A stretch of 64,000 nucleotides of DNA, taken from positions 102,566 through 166,565 of the forward strand of contig JAAFJM010000006.1 in the NCBI GenBank assembly GCA_013298895.1. The letters run 5' to 3'. The DNA comes from Bacteroidota bacterium (GTDB lineage: Bacteria > Bacteroidota > Bacteroidia > UKL13-3). Shown here piece after piece: positions 34,530 to 42,621 of this stretch. Positions within the stretch are counted from its first letter, which is position 1; every line of letters begins with the position of its first letter. The notes below the pieces were generated by a model. That model had not been told where the DNA came from, ran no database searches, and saw only the letters and a program-made list of their open reading frames with translations. The translations under genes and the position numbers were made by a program.

Positions 34530-37007
34530 TTATTCTCTGATTACCTTAATACTTTGTTTGTTCATTCCATCAATATGGAGTAAATAAACTCCACTTTGAA
34601 GATTTTCAATATTTATAATTGTTTCTTCCATATTTAGTTTACCACTCAATACGGTTTGCCCAATTAGATTGGTAATCATGTATTTTTTAACTCCTAAATT
34701 ATTTCTATGAGTAATAGTTATGTTCGATTTAGCTGGATTTGGAAATACTTTTAAATTATTATCTAAACTTAAATTATTAATACCAACGCTGAAAATATTT
34801 ACTGCCAAACTAGTTGAGTCAACACAACCATCATTATTTGTAATTTTGGCTTTAATAATTCCAACTCCAGCGTTTGACCAAATTAAATTTACTGTATTGG
34901 TTCCTTGCCCAGTTTGTATAGTTCCTTTGGTAACCGACCAGTTATAAGTAACATTAGGTTGACTTGCTACCGAATACACAAATGGTAAAGTAATGGAAGT
35001 TGGAACAGTGTCTCCCTTAATGTTTCCGATATTAGGAGAGGATTTGACAGTTATCAATTTAGTAATAGAATCTTTGCAATTGCCATTTCTGATTGCAGTT
35101 AATGTAACTAAATAGTTTCCTGAATTTGAGTATGTTTTGTTAGCATTCAACACACTTGAAGTATCTGTTAATCCTTCTCCAAAGTTCCATTTTCTATTTG
35201 TTGCTCCATTAGCTACAGAAGATGTATCGTTAAATAAAAATAAATTACCATTCATACACTGCGAAACACTGTTTACAAAAAAGTTAGAAGAAGCTGGTAT
35301 TACATTAACTTTAACAGCAGCGCTTGTATCTGAAAATCCGTTATTTAAAACAACCCTTTTAAACCAACTTGTTTGTGTTAAATTCTGAGGAGAATAATTT
35401 TGACCATTATTTATGCCATTTGCTAAAGCAAACCCACTTGTTGCAGATAAATTGCTTACCAACCATTTATATTCAATAATTTTACTCGTGCTACTGTCTA
35501 TCTCCACATTATCTATTTGGAATCCATCTACAAAGTAAGTTTTTGATGAATAAAATTCAAATTTTACTTGTGTTGTTCCAGGAGGTAATGCAAGCCTTTT
35601 TCTTACCCAAGGTCCATTTGTTGGAAATGTTACACAACCATTGCAACCGTAATAAATAACATTTTTTGTTGTAACTCCATCTGTTAAAGTATCAACTATT
35701 AACGATGTAACCCATCCTCTAATCTTTTTAAAGTCATTTCCATTTGAAGCATAAATTGTAAGTGAGTCATAACTTTGACATCCTTGATAATAACAATACA
35801 TAATTGAGGAAACGTCAAACCTCAATGAATCGCCAAGATTACTTGGTGTGAATATTTTTGTGGTTAAAAAGCTTCTGGTTTGTTCAACATAACGGGTATC
35901 AATAAATCCGGCAAAATCACTCGTAGGTGGATCATTAGTTCGCCACATTTCCTCAGTTGAATACCAACCATTATCTTCAGGAATCCATTGAGACCATTTA
36001 TTGTTTGCCTGACCTGTAAATTCTTCTTTTAAAATGCCTGAATTTGTTCCTGTTGGAATGGTTCCTGTTAAAGCCACAGGTGTCTCACCAGAACAAATAG
36101 TTTGATTACCTAATATTGAATTATTAGAAATGGATTTAATTACATCTACTTGTTTAGCTGATGTTGTATAACAGCCATTGGAAGCAGTTACTGTTAATTT
36201 AATAGTGTATGAGCCTATTGAATCATAAGTTGTTATTGGATTTACTACAATTGAAGTGTCGCCAGGTATATCACTTAATGTCCATTTCCTTGAATAATTT
36301 CCACCTGAATAACTGGACGAATCAATAAAACTAAAACTATTTGTACCAAGGCATTGCATGCTATTAGTTAAAATACCAATTTTAGCTTTGGGTTTGGGCA
36401 AAATTGTAATTACTTTAGTAATAGAATCAGAGCAACCTGAATATTCAACAACCAATTTAACATTATAAATTCCGGGAGATAAGAATTTATTGGAAATAGA
36501 TGAATTACCATTAATAAAGCCTGAAGAGTCGATTGTCCATCTTATTCCAATTAAAGAAGAAGAACTTAATAAGAGAGGAGCATTAAACGAAACGGAATTA
36601 CCTTCGCAGATTGGAGAACCTATTGAAGGAGGATACTGCTGAATTTCAGCAAATTTGGTTAAAACAAATACTGTATAAACGTTTGATGTATCAACAAAAG
36701 TTCCTGAAGTAACAACTCTCCTAAACCAAACTGTATCTGTAAAAGGGGAAGGAGGATTGTAGTTTTGCGTATTATTTGTTCCAGGTGCATCTATATATCC
36801 ACTTGAATCACCACTATAAGAACATATCCATTTATAGTTGATTGTTCCATTTCCACCCGAAGCAAATGGAGCTTGTATAACCGAGACAGTTGCATTCATA
36901 CAAATTCTTGTAGGGAACAAAGAAAGATCATTACCTACTACAGGACTTTGCGAAAACAACTGATTAGAACAAAGGAGTAATAACCAAAATAGCAATTTGT
37001 TTTTCAT
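34530..37007 (-). CDS. PKD-repeat T9SS secreted protein
   Basis: An 825-aa protein with a signal peptide to about residue 20 ('NQLFSQ'). It carries a series of PKD/Ig-like domains: 'INYKWICSYSGDSSGY', 'GIRWTIDSSGFI', 'SRKWTLSDIPGDTS' with 'TYDSIGSYTIKLTVT', and 'NRKWNFGEGLTDTSS' with 'TYSNSGNYLVTLTA'. A jelly-roll-like insert at about 315-500 starts 'LKEEFTGQANNKWSQW' and holds 'TTQVKFEFYSSKTYFVDGFQIDNVEID'. The last 80 residues are a type A sorting domain from 'LKVFPNPAKSN'. It is probably a cell-surface or released structural or binding protein without visible catalytic site. It is monocistronic and convergent with pnp. Confidence 0.85.
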   Translation of the reverse strand: MKNKLLFWLLLLCSNQLFSQSPVVGNDLSLFPTRICMNATVSVIQAPFASGGNGTINYKWICSYSGDSSGYIDAPGTNNTQNYNPPSPFTDTVWFRRVVTSGTFVDTSNVYTVFVLTKFAEIQQYPPSIGSPICEGNSVSFNAPLLLSSSSLIGIRWTIDSSGFINGNSSISNKFLSPGIYNVKLVVEYSGCSDSITKVITILPKPKAKIGILTNSMQCLGTNSFSFIDSSSYSGGNYSRKWTLSDIPGDTSIVVNPITTYDSIGSYTIKLTVTASNGCYTTSAKQVDVIKSISNNSILGNQTICSGETPVALTGTIPTGTNSGILKEEFTGQANNKWSQWIPEDNGWYSTEEMWRTNDPPTSDFAGFIDTRYVEQTRSFLTTKIFTPSNLGDSLRFDVSSIMYCYYQGCQSYDSLTIYASNGNDFKKIRGWVTSLIVDTLTDGVTTKNVIYYGCNGCVTFPTNGPWVRKRLALPPGTTQVKFEFYSSKTYFVDGFQIDNVEIDSSTSKIIEYKWLVSNLSATSGFALANGINNGQNYSPQNLTQTSWFKRVVLNNGFSDTSAAVKVNVIPASSNFFVNSVSQCMNGNLFLFNDTSSVANGATNRKWNFGEGLTDTSSVLNANKTYSNSGNYLVTLTAIRNGNCKDSITKLITVKSSPNIGNIKGDTVPTSITLPFVYSVASQPNVTYNWSVTKGTIQTGQGTNTVNLIWSNAGVGIIKAKITNNDGCVDSTSLAVNIFSVGINNLSLDNNLKVFPNPAKSNITITHRNNLGVKKYMITNLIGQTVLSGKLNMEETIINIENLQSGVYLLHIDGMNKQSIKVIRE

Positions 37008-37173
37008 TTTATTTTATTAAGAATTGAAACAATAATAAAAAAAGAAACAAGTATTTTTTAATTTTATTCTTTTATAATTTTATTGGGCTAGATTCCATGA
37101 AGTTTTTATCAATAAAAATAATCCAATTAACAAATTAATAAAACGAAAAAAAGAGAACTTTATTAGTTTTTTC

Positions 37174-38397
37174 CTATATAACTCCTATTGCTATTTTCCT
37201 TGCTTTTAACCAAGGATAAATGGAGGTAATTATTCCTAGCATTAAAATGGTTACAAAAACAATAATGGCATCAACTAATGCAAACTGAATTGGATAGGCA
37301 AGTGACGTACCTGAATTAACTTTAATTAATCCAAATTGTTGTTGAATAAGGCAAATAATAAAACCCATTAATATTCCAATTATACCACCAACAGCAGCAA
37401 TAAATATACTTTGCCAAGCAAAAATATTGGCAATTTTAGGAGCAGTTAACCCAACACTATGCAATATTTTTATTTCTTTAACTTTCTCCATTACCAATAA
37501 ATAGAGGGTTCCTATGGTGTTAAAAATTGCTATTATTAGAATAAACAAAATTATTATATAGCTAATTAGCTTTTCTGTTTTTACCAATTTATAAAATGCT
37601 TCACGCTGTTCATACCTTGTTTTAACAATATATTTATCCCCTAAAATAGCTTGGATTTGATGTTGCACTTGGTAAATACTTTGATTGTTTTTCAGCTTAA
37701 TTTCAAGAGCACTTAATTCATTTTCTTTTTCCAACAACCGAGTTAAAAATCTCAAAGGAACCAAAATATATTTTTCATCTATATCAGGCTGAATAGCGAA
37801 TATGCCACTTGGAATTAACAACTCACGGTTAAACGCATTTTCAGGATTGATGAAGTTTATCTCACCCTTTTTGGGTGCATAAATACTCAAAAAATTAAAT
37901 TGGTCTGATGGGTCTATTCCTAATTGATACGATAAACCCTCCCCACATAATGCAAAGTTAGTGTCACCCCTTTGTATGAGGGCCTCCCCTGCTTTTATGC
38001 AGGTATCTAAATAGGCAATTTTTAAATAGTTTTCATCAACTGCTTTTGCAGTAGCAATAGTTTCTTTATTATTATACCTAAGCAGTACATTTTCCTCTAA
38101 AACTTTGCTTGTACTTTCTATTTCAGCTATTGCATTTATTTTACCAAAATTAATATTGCTTTGTTTAAACGTTTTGGAGTGAGCGGCTGTAATTTGCAGT
38201 TCTGCATCAAAATTACTATACATTTGAGCAAACAAATTTTCAAAACCATTAAATACTGAAAGTATTATAACCAAAGCACAAGTACCAACAATATAACCAA
38301 GTAAACTGATACTTGAAATTACAGTTACGGCATTATAAGTTCCACTCTTTTTTTTAGAGAAAAAATACTTCTTAGCTATTTTAAACGATAGTGACAA
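37174..38397 (-). CDS. ABC transporter permease, LolC/LolE (FtsX/MacB) type
   Basis: A 407-aa inner-membrane permease with the LolC/E plan: an N-terminal motif 'IAKKYFFSKKKSGTYNAVTVISSISLLGYIVGTCALVIILSVFNGFE' containing TM1, a periplasmic domain of about 200 residues, then three C-terminal TM segments ('ISYIIILFILIIAIFN', 'IFIAAVGGIIGILMGFII', 'ALVDAIIVFVTILMLGIITSIYPWLKA'). LolCDE moves lipoproteins out of the inner membrane; the ATPase LolD is not in the window. The start is a TTG at 38397, with an in-frame stop shortly before it. The next genes upstream are unrelated. Confidence 0.88.
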   Translation of the reverse strand: MSLSFKIAKKYFFSKKKSGTYNAVTVISSISLLGYIVGTCALVIILSVFNGFENLFAQMYSNFDAELQITAAHSKTFKQSNINFGKINAIAEIESTSKVLEENVLLRYNNKETIATAKAVDENYLKIAYLDTCIKAGEALIQRGDTNFALCGEGLSYQLGIDPSDQFNFLSIYAPKKGEINFINPENAFNRELLIPSGIFAIQPDIDEKYILVPLRFLTRLLEKENELSALEIKLKNNQSIYQVQHQIQAILGDKYIVKTRYEQREAFYKLVKTEKLISYIIILFILIIAIFNTIGTLYLLVMEKVKEIKILHSVGLTAPKIANIFAWQSIFIAAVGGIIGILMGFIICLIQQQFGLIKVNSGTSLAYPIQFALVDAIIVFVTILMLGIITSIYPWLKARKIAIGVI

Positions 38398-38443
38398 TTG
38401 AATAATTTATGAGGGCAATAATACAACAGAATTAAATAAAAAA

Positions 38444-38854
38444 TTATAGCAATTTCACCTTATACTTTTCTGCCATTTTTTGAAGTTGTTCCGTAGTAAC
38501 ATCGTGTATATTCGAACCATTATGGTATTTTTCAACTGTTACAACAAACAATTTATAATTGTAAATTTGGGCCAATTTAAAATAAGGCTCCATTTCCCAA
38601 TTAAAGGTAAAAGTATTATCAACAAATACTTTTAATGCCCCATTTTTCATGGAGTTTTCGGTAAGGTTCTCACATTGTTTATAGGCCAAGTAATTTTCAC
38701 TAAAGTTAAATTGATACTCGCCTGTTTCAGAATTAGTAAAGTAATCATCAATGGCAAAAACAGGGTATTTTTGGTCTTCGCTCAATAATTTGGCTAAACT
38801 ACTTTTTCCTGCACCGGGTAATCCTCGAATTAAAATTAAAGTATTAGCTAACAT
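38444..38854 (-). CDS. P-loop ATPase/kinase-like protein (N4BP2-like)
   Basis: A 136-aa single-domain protein. Walker A is 'IRGLPGAGKSS' (Lys17); 'FAIDDYF' follows, with the Asp-Asp typical of small AAA_33/zeta-toxin-like kinases; then 'VFVDNTFTFNWEMEPYFKLAQ', matching the N4BP2-type pattern 'vDNTn...e..py..lA'. It probably phosphorylates or hydrolyses with ATP in the cytoplasm; substrate unknown. It lies 6 bp downstream of the haem-binding-protein gene, so both are likely on one transcript. Confidence 0.75.
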   Translation of the reverse strand: MLANTLILIRGLPGAGKSSLAKLLSEDQKYPVFAIDDYFTNSETGEYQFNFSENYLAYKQCENLTENSMKNGALKVFVDNTFTFNWEMEPYFKLAQIYNYKLFVVTVEKYHNGSNIHDVTTEQLQKMAEKYKVKLL

Positions 38855-38860
38855 GAACCT

Positions 38861-39340
38861 TTATTTTGCTTCTACTGGAATTACTATTTTATCAAACTCC
38901 TGTTTAGCCCAACTTACCAATGCCACATTTTGTTCAGGAGTTAAAACTGCATTTTTATGGATTAAGGTATATGAACTCAAAGGCATTTCGTACTCATTAA
39001 CTTGTTCAGCTATTTCTTCCAACTTGTGTTTTTGGCGTTTTGGTTTGTAAGTTTTAAACTCCGAAAAGTTTAACTCTTCTTTGCCTTCATCTACATGGTG
39101 CTGCATCCAAAGGCCTATGGGTTGAATATTGGTGTACCAAGGGTAAGTAGTGTGGTTGCTATGGCAATCGTAGCAGCTGGTCTGAAGTATTTGATAAACA
39201 TCAGAAGGAACATTTATAGCTAATGATATGTCATTTTCAGATTTCTCCCAACTTCCATTTCTCTCTGGCCTGATAAATTGTATTAAAACTAAAATAGCAA
39301 ATAATGCTATTCCAATTTTTTTCATGTTTATGTTTTTCAT
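38861..39340 (-). CDS. Haem-binding domain protein (cytochrome-like, CxxCH)
   Basis: A 159-aa protein with an uncleaved or lipid-free N-terminal anchor ('IGIALFAILVLIQFI') and a single c-type haem motif Cys56-Tyr-Asp-Cys-His60. The words 'CYDCHSNHTTYPWYTNIQPIGLWMQHHVDEGKEELNFSEF' and 'YTLIHKNAVLTPEQNVALVSWA' match the Haem_bd family (PF14376) of Bacteroidota. It is exported to the periplasm and attached to the inner membrane; electron transfer is likely but the partner is unknown. Either ATG at 39340 or the one five codons on could be used. Confidence 0.85.
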   Translation of the reverse strand: MKNINMKKIGIALFAILVLIQFIRPERNGSWEKSENDISLAINVPSDVYQILQTSCYDCHSNHTTYPWYTNIQPIGLWMQHHVDEGKEELNFSEFKTYKPKRQKHKLEEIAEQVNEYEMPLSSYTLIHKNAVLTPEQNVALVSWAKQEFDKIVIPVEAK

Positions 39341-39507
39341 GATTATTTAAAATAATACTAGCAAATCTATACTTTTTCAACTTTATCATTACATTTAAGT
39401 TCCTAATATTTAACATTACACTAGGTAAGTCAATTCATATTTTCCTTTTTTAAAATCTTCTTTTGGGTTTAAGTTAAATTGTGCATACTTGTGCATACAC
39501 TAAAAGC

Positions 39508-40710
39508 ATGAAAAAAATATTATTAACCTATTTACTATTTTTAGTTTTATATAACTCAATAGCCCAAGTTACCATTCATGTAAAAGGTATTCCTGCCAAT
39601 ACTCCAACTACTGATAACTTGTACATAGCCGGTAGCTTTAATAATTGGAATCCTAACGATACTAATTTTAAACTTACTAAAGTTGACAATAGATATAAGT
39701 TAACCATACCAGATTATAAAGGAAACGAGGAGTATAAATTTACTCGAGGAAGTTGGACTACAGCTGAAGGCGATTCAAACGGAAATGTAATTAAAAACCG
39801 AACTCTAGAACATGTGGTTAATGGCGTTATAAATGTATCAATTGCTGGATGGGAGGATAAAAAAATTAAAGAGATAGTTACTTCAACTGCGTTACCAAAT
39901 GTAAAAATTATAAGCAATCGTTTTTTTATTCCTCAGTTAAATAAATTTCGAAGGGTATGGATTTATTTGCCAAATAATTATGAAACAAATTTAACCAAAC
40001 GGTACCCTGTTTTGTACATGCACGATGGGCAAAATTGTTTTGATAAAACTACTGCATTTTCTAATGAATGGGGAATTGATGAAACTTTAAGCAATAAGCA
40101 AAATAATGGTGATAAAGGCTGCATAGTAGTAGCAGTTGATAATGGTGGGGCTAGCCGCTTAGATGAATATTCGCCATATAATAATTCAAAATATGGGGGC
40201 GGACAAGGCGATGCTTATGTTGATTTTTTAGCATTAACTTTAAAACCATTTATAGATTCTGCTTACCGTACTTTTTCTGATAAAAAGAATACTGCCATGG
40301 CAGGAAGCAGCATGGGTGGATTAATTACTACTTATGCCATGTTCAAATATCCTGATTTGTATGGCAAGGCTGGTATTTTTTCGCCTGCCTTTTGGTTCAG
40401 CAATCAGCTTTATACTTATGTGCTCCATAAAAGTAAAAGCAATAACCAAAAGTTTTATTTTATATGTGGTCAAACCGAAGGTAGTAAAATGGCTATGTGG
40501 CAAGATAGTATGTGTATTGTTTTACAACAAAAAGGATATTTTAAAAACAAAGATTTCAAAAATATAATAAAACCTAATGGAACGCATTCAGAAGCATTTT
40601 GGAGTGCTGAATTTGGTGCTTGTTACGATTGGCTTTTTTCTGATTTAAGGTTGAAGAAAAAAGTGAATAGCAGTTATAGAAAAAGAAAAGTTAAACTAAT
40701 CCATAATTGA
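39508..40710 (+). CDS. Exported esterase with glycogen-binding-like N-terminal domain
   Basis: A 400-aa protein from the ATG at 39508 (a longer frame reaches 39481). The signal peptide ends near 'NSIAQ'. Residues about 20-115 look like a CBM20/48-type E-set domain ('NLYIAGSFNNWNPNDTNFKLT', 'EEYKFTRGSWTTAEGD'). The rest is an alpha/beta hydrolase of the esterase D/PF00756 family: 'RVWIYLPNNYE', 'YPVLYMHDGQNCFD', nucleophile Ser in 'MAGSSMGGLITTYA', and a late His in 'PNGTHSEAFW'. It could deacetylate or de-esterify polysaccharides; substrate not determined. Its stop lies only 7 bp from the convergent stop of the next gene. Confidence 0.85.
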   Translation: MKKILLTYLLFLVLYNSIAQVTIHVKGIPANTPTTDNLYIAGSFNNWNPNDTNFKLTKVDNRYKLTIPDYKGNEEYKFTRGSWTTAEGDSNGNVIKNRTLEHVVNGVINVSIAGWEDKKIKEIVTSTALPNVKIISNRFFIPQLNKFRRVWIYLPNNYETNLTKRYPVLYMHDGQNCFDKTTAFSNEWGIDETLSNKQNNGDKGCIVVAVDNGGASRLDEYSPYNNSKYGGGQGDAYVDFLALTLKPFIDSAYRTFSDKKNTAMAGSSMGGLITTYAMFKYPDLYGKAGIFSPAFWFSNQLYTYVLHKSKSNNQKFYFICGQTEGSKMAMWQDSMCIVLQQKGYFKNKDFKNIIKPNGTHSEAFWSAEFGACYDWLFSDLRLKKKVNSSYRKRKVKLIHN

Positions 40711-40717
40711 TTTGAAT

Positions 40718-41416
40718 TCAACATATCATTAACAACCTAGTTTCTCCAGTTTTTTCCTTTGGTGCACGATGAACACAAGGAGGAACTTTACTTTCGGGGT
40801 GCTGAGTAGCTAGCCGCCACATATTACCAATTCCTAAATTAATGGGCTGAGCTTGAGGCATAGCTTGATAGTGCAAATCAAAGAAATGTTCACTTAAAAA
40901 CAATTCAAAACCTTCCTCTGCCCCAAGGTATAATTTTTTGAGTTCACTGCGTATTGCAGGAATAAGCACTTTTTGTTGAACTTTCGAATTTGGTATAATT
41001 TGGCTCGACTCCCCATAATAAGTGCATAAAAAAGTATCGGTTGGAATTGGTGAACTATCTACATGAAAAGAATATACATCGGTTGAAAAAATAGAGTCAG
41101 CATCATCTTTGTCATAATACTTAATTAAATTGAGTGTTGGAGAAGCCCCATGTGCTTTAAGCAAATCCAAATCGTGTAAAAGTATATTACGTGCAAGCTG
41201 CCCTTGTTCAGTTAAATTAAGCTCACAAAGTTCCTCTTCATTCAGCACCATTAAATTTTCGGTTAATGCTATTTTATTAACTATCTCCGAAAAATCGCCA
41301 ACCAAATTACGAGTCCAACCAATGGAATTTATTTCATCCTGAAAAGGAATTGCAACAAGGTCATTAAAATTAGTAACACACTTAATTTGATTATAGGCTT
41401 TGTATAAATCTATCAT
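40718..41416 (-). CDS. DUF1826-like putative Fe(II)-dependent oxygenase
   Basis: A 232-aa protein from the ATG at 41416 (a TTG five codons earlier is the alternative). The core 'DVYSFHVDSSPIPTDTFLCTYYGESSQIIP' has an H-x-D pair, and near the C-terminus 'PPCVHRAPKEKTGETRLLMI' supplies a His and an Arg, the H-x-D...H...R order of 2-oxoglutarate/Fe(II) oxygenases. From memory these words also resemble DUF1826 proteins. It lacks a signal peptide, so it is cytoplasmic. Substrate unknown, and neighbours give no hint. Moderate confidence in the fold, low in the reaction. Confidence 0.55.
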   Translation of the reverse strand: MIDLYKAYNQIKCVTNFNDLVAIPFQDEINSIGWTRNLVGDFSEIVNKIALTENLMVLNEEELCELNLTEQGQLARNILLHDLDLLKAHGASPTLNLIKYYDKDDADSIFSTDVYSFHVDSSPIPTDTFLCTYYGESSQIIPNSKVQQKVLIPAIRSELKKLYLGAEEGFELFLSEHFFDLHYQAMPQAQPINLGIGNMWRLATQHPESKVPPCVHRAPKEKTGETRLLMIC

Positions 41417-41486
41417 AATGGTTGATGGCAATAATAATTAGGCAAAAGTAGCCATATAAACCCAAAACAATCCAATTGAATAAAAC

Positions 41487-41524
41487 AAAAAAGCCCAACC
41501 AAATAAATTCAGTTGGGCTTTTTT
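41487..41524 (-). terminator. Intrinsic terminator of the TonB receptor-DUF4249 pair
   Basis: A perfect AAAAAAGCCCAAC / GTTGGGCTTTTTT inverted repeat with a 12-nt loop lies 22 nt past the minus-strand DUF4249 stop. Confidence 0.85.
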
Positions 41525-41546
41525 ATTACTTAAAAAGTATTCGAAA

Positions 41547-42596
41547 TTACTTTATGTTAAAATCAAAATTAGTCATTTTGGTAGTTACCGTAACTTTATG
41601 CGATGCACCAAACCAACCTAATACTTTAATATTAGATTTTCCATAAGCAAAAATATTAGAAGGAACATTGGTTACAGGAGTAGCAAATAATCCTGAAAAT
41701 CCTCCTCCAGTTCCATTAGTAAGTTCTGTTTTTAACCTTACATAAAAGAAAAGGTTTTCGCGAGTGATGCTGTAAACTTCTACTTTAATGGAGTCTCCAG
41801 GGTAAAAAGCAGGGCGTATTTGAATATCTTCTTCTACTACATTAATAGAACGTGCTACCGGAAAATTAAAAGGAGACTCTTTCTCTAACTGCGAGTTTGG
41901 TGATTGGTCGCCACTGTTTGATTCACTCACTAAAATTAAATTTTTTACATTGCTGTAATAAGTCCAATCTGATACACCTTTACTTTCCGTAAAATAAGGA
42001 TTTGTGGCTACCGGATTACGTTTTACATAATACTTTAACCTGTAACTATCGCCTAATCCAGCAGGGTCAATAATTTTCATATCTACATAACCCCAACCTG
42101 ACTTTAAGGGTCCGCCTGGCCCTGATCTTCCAACGCTTTCATCGTTTAAAACCGAGGTTGTTAAGCTGCTATCTTTATTGATTAAACAAGGACGGTTAAT
42201 TTTACTAAATGAAACAACGGTATCGCCAGTTGAAAAACGAACAAGTAAAATATAACTATGCAAAGGTTGAGGTTTTGAGGTCATTGAAACATAATTTCCA
42301 TTGCCTACATTATTAAAAGTATCGACTACAAAGTTTCCGCCAGTAGAATCAATAATTACCACAGTAGCATCGTTCACTTTTGGAGCTTCACCATTTTCTA
42401 AATATCCAATTGACTTGGTAATTTTGATGGTGTCTTTTATCAATTTATTTGGGTCAAGTGGGTCGTAAACTATGGATGCATCAATCACATATTGAGGTTC
42501 ACCATTGCCAGCATTTATATCTATTTTATCAATACATGAACTTATCATTGCTACTGCAACAAAAAGGAAAATATATAATTTATTAATTGTTTTCAT
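41547..42596 (-). CDS. DUF4249 lipoprotein, partner of a TonB-dependent receptor
   Basis: The ATG at 42596 ('MKTINKLYIF') is chosen because it gives a clean lipoprotein signal 'LFVAVAMISSCIDK'; the longer upstream frame lies inside the receptor gene. The body has 'GEPQYVIDASIVYDPLDPNKLIKDTIKITKSIGY', 'NDATVVIIDSTGG', 'YILLVRF' and a C-terminal 'NIFAYGKSNIKVLGWFGAS', fitting DUF4249 proteins. These are outer-membrane lipoproteins usually encoded beside TonB receptors; they may cap the receptor or bind its ligand, which is inference. Spacing to the receptor gene is 25 bp, so the two form an operon. Confidence 0.85.
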   Translation of the reverse strand: MKTINKLYIFLFVAVAMISSCIDKIDINAGNGEPQYVIDASIVYDPLDPNKLIKDTIKITKSIGYLENGEAPKVNDATVVIIDSTGGNFVVDTFNNVGNGNYVSMTSKPQPLHSYILLVRFSTGDTVVSFSKINRPCLINKDSSLTTSVLNDESVGRSGPGGPLKSGWGYVDMKIIDPAGLGDSYRLKYYVKRNPVATNPYFTESKGVSDWTYYSNVKNLILVSESNSGDQSPNSQLEKESPFNFPVARSINVVEEDIQIRPAFYPGDSIKVEVYSITRENLFFYVRLKTELTNGTGGGFSGLFATPVTNVPSNIFAYGKSNIKVLGWFGASHKVTVTTKMTNFDFNIK

Positions 42597-42621
42597 TTTT
42601 AATGTATAATAATAATTGTGG

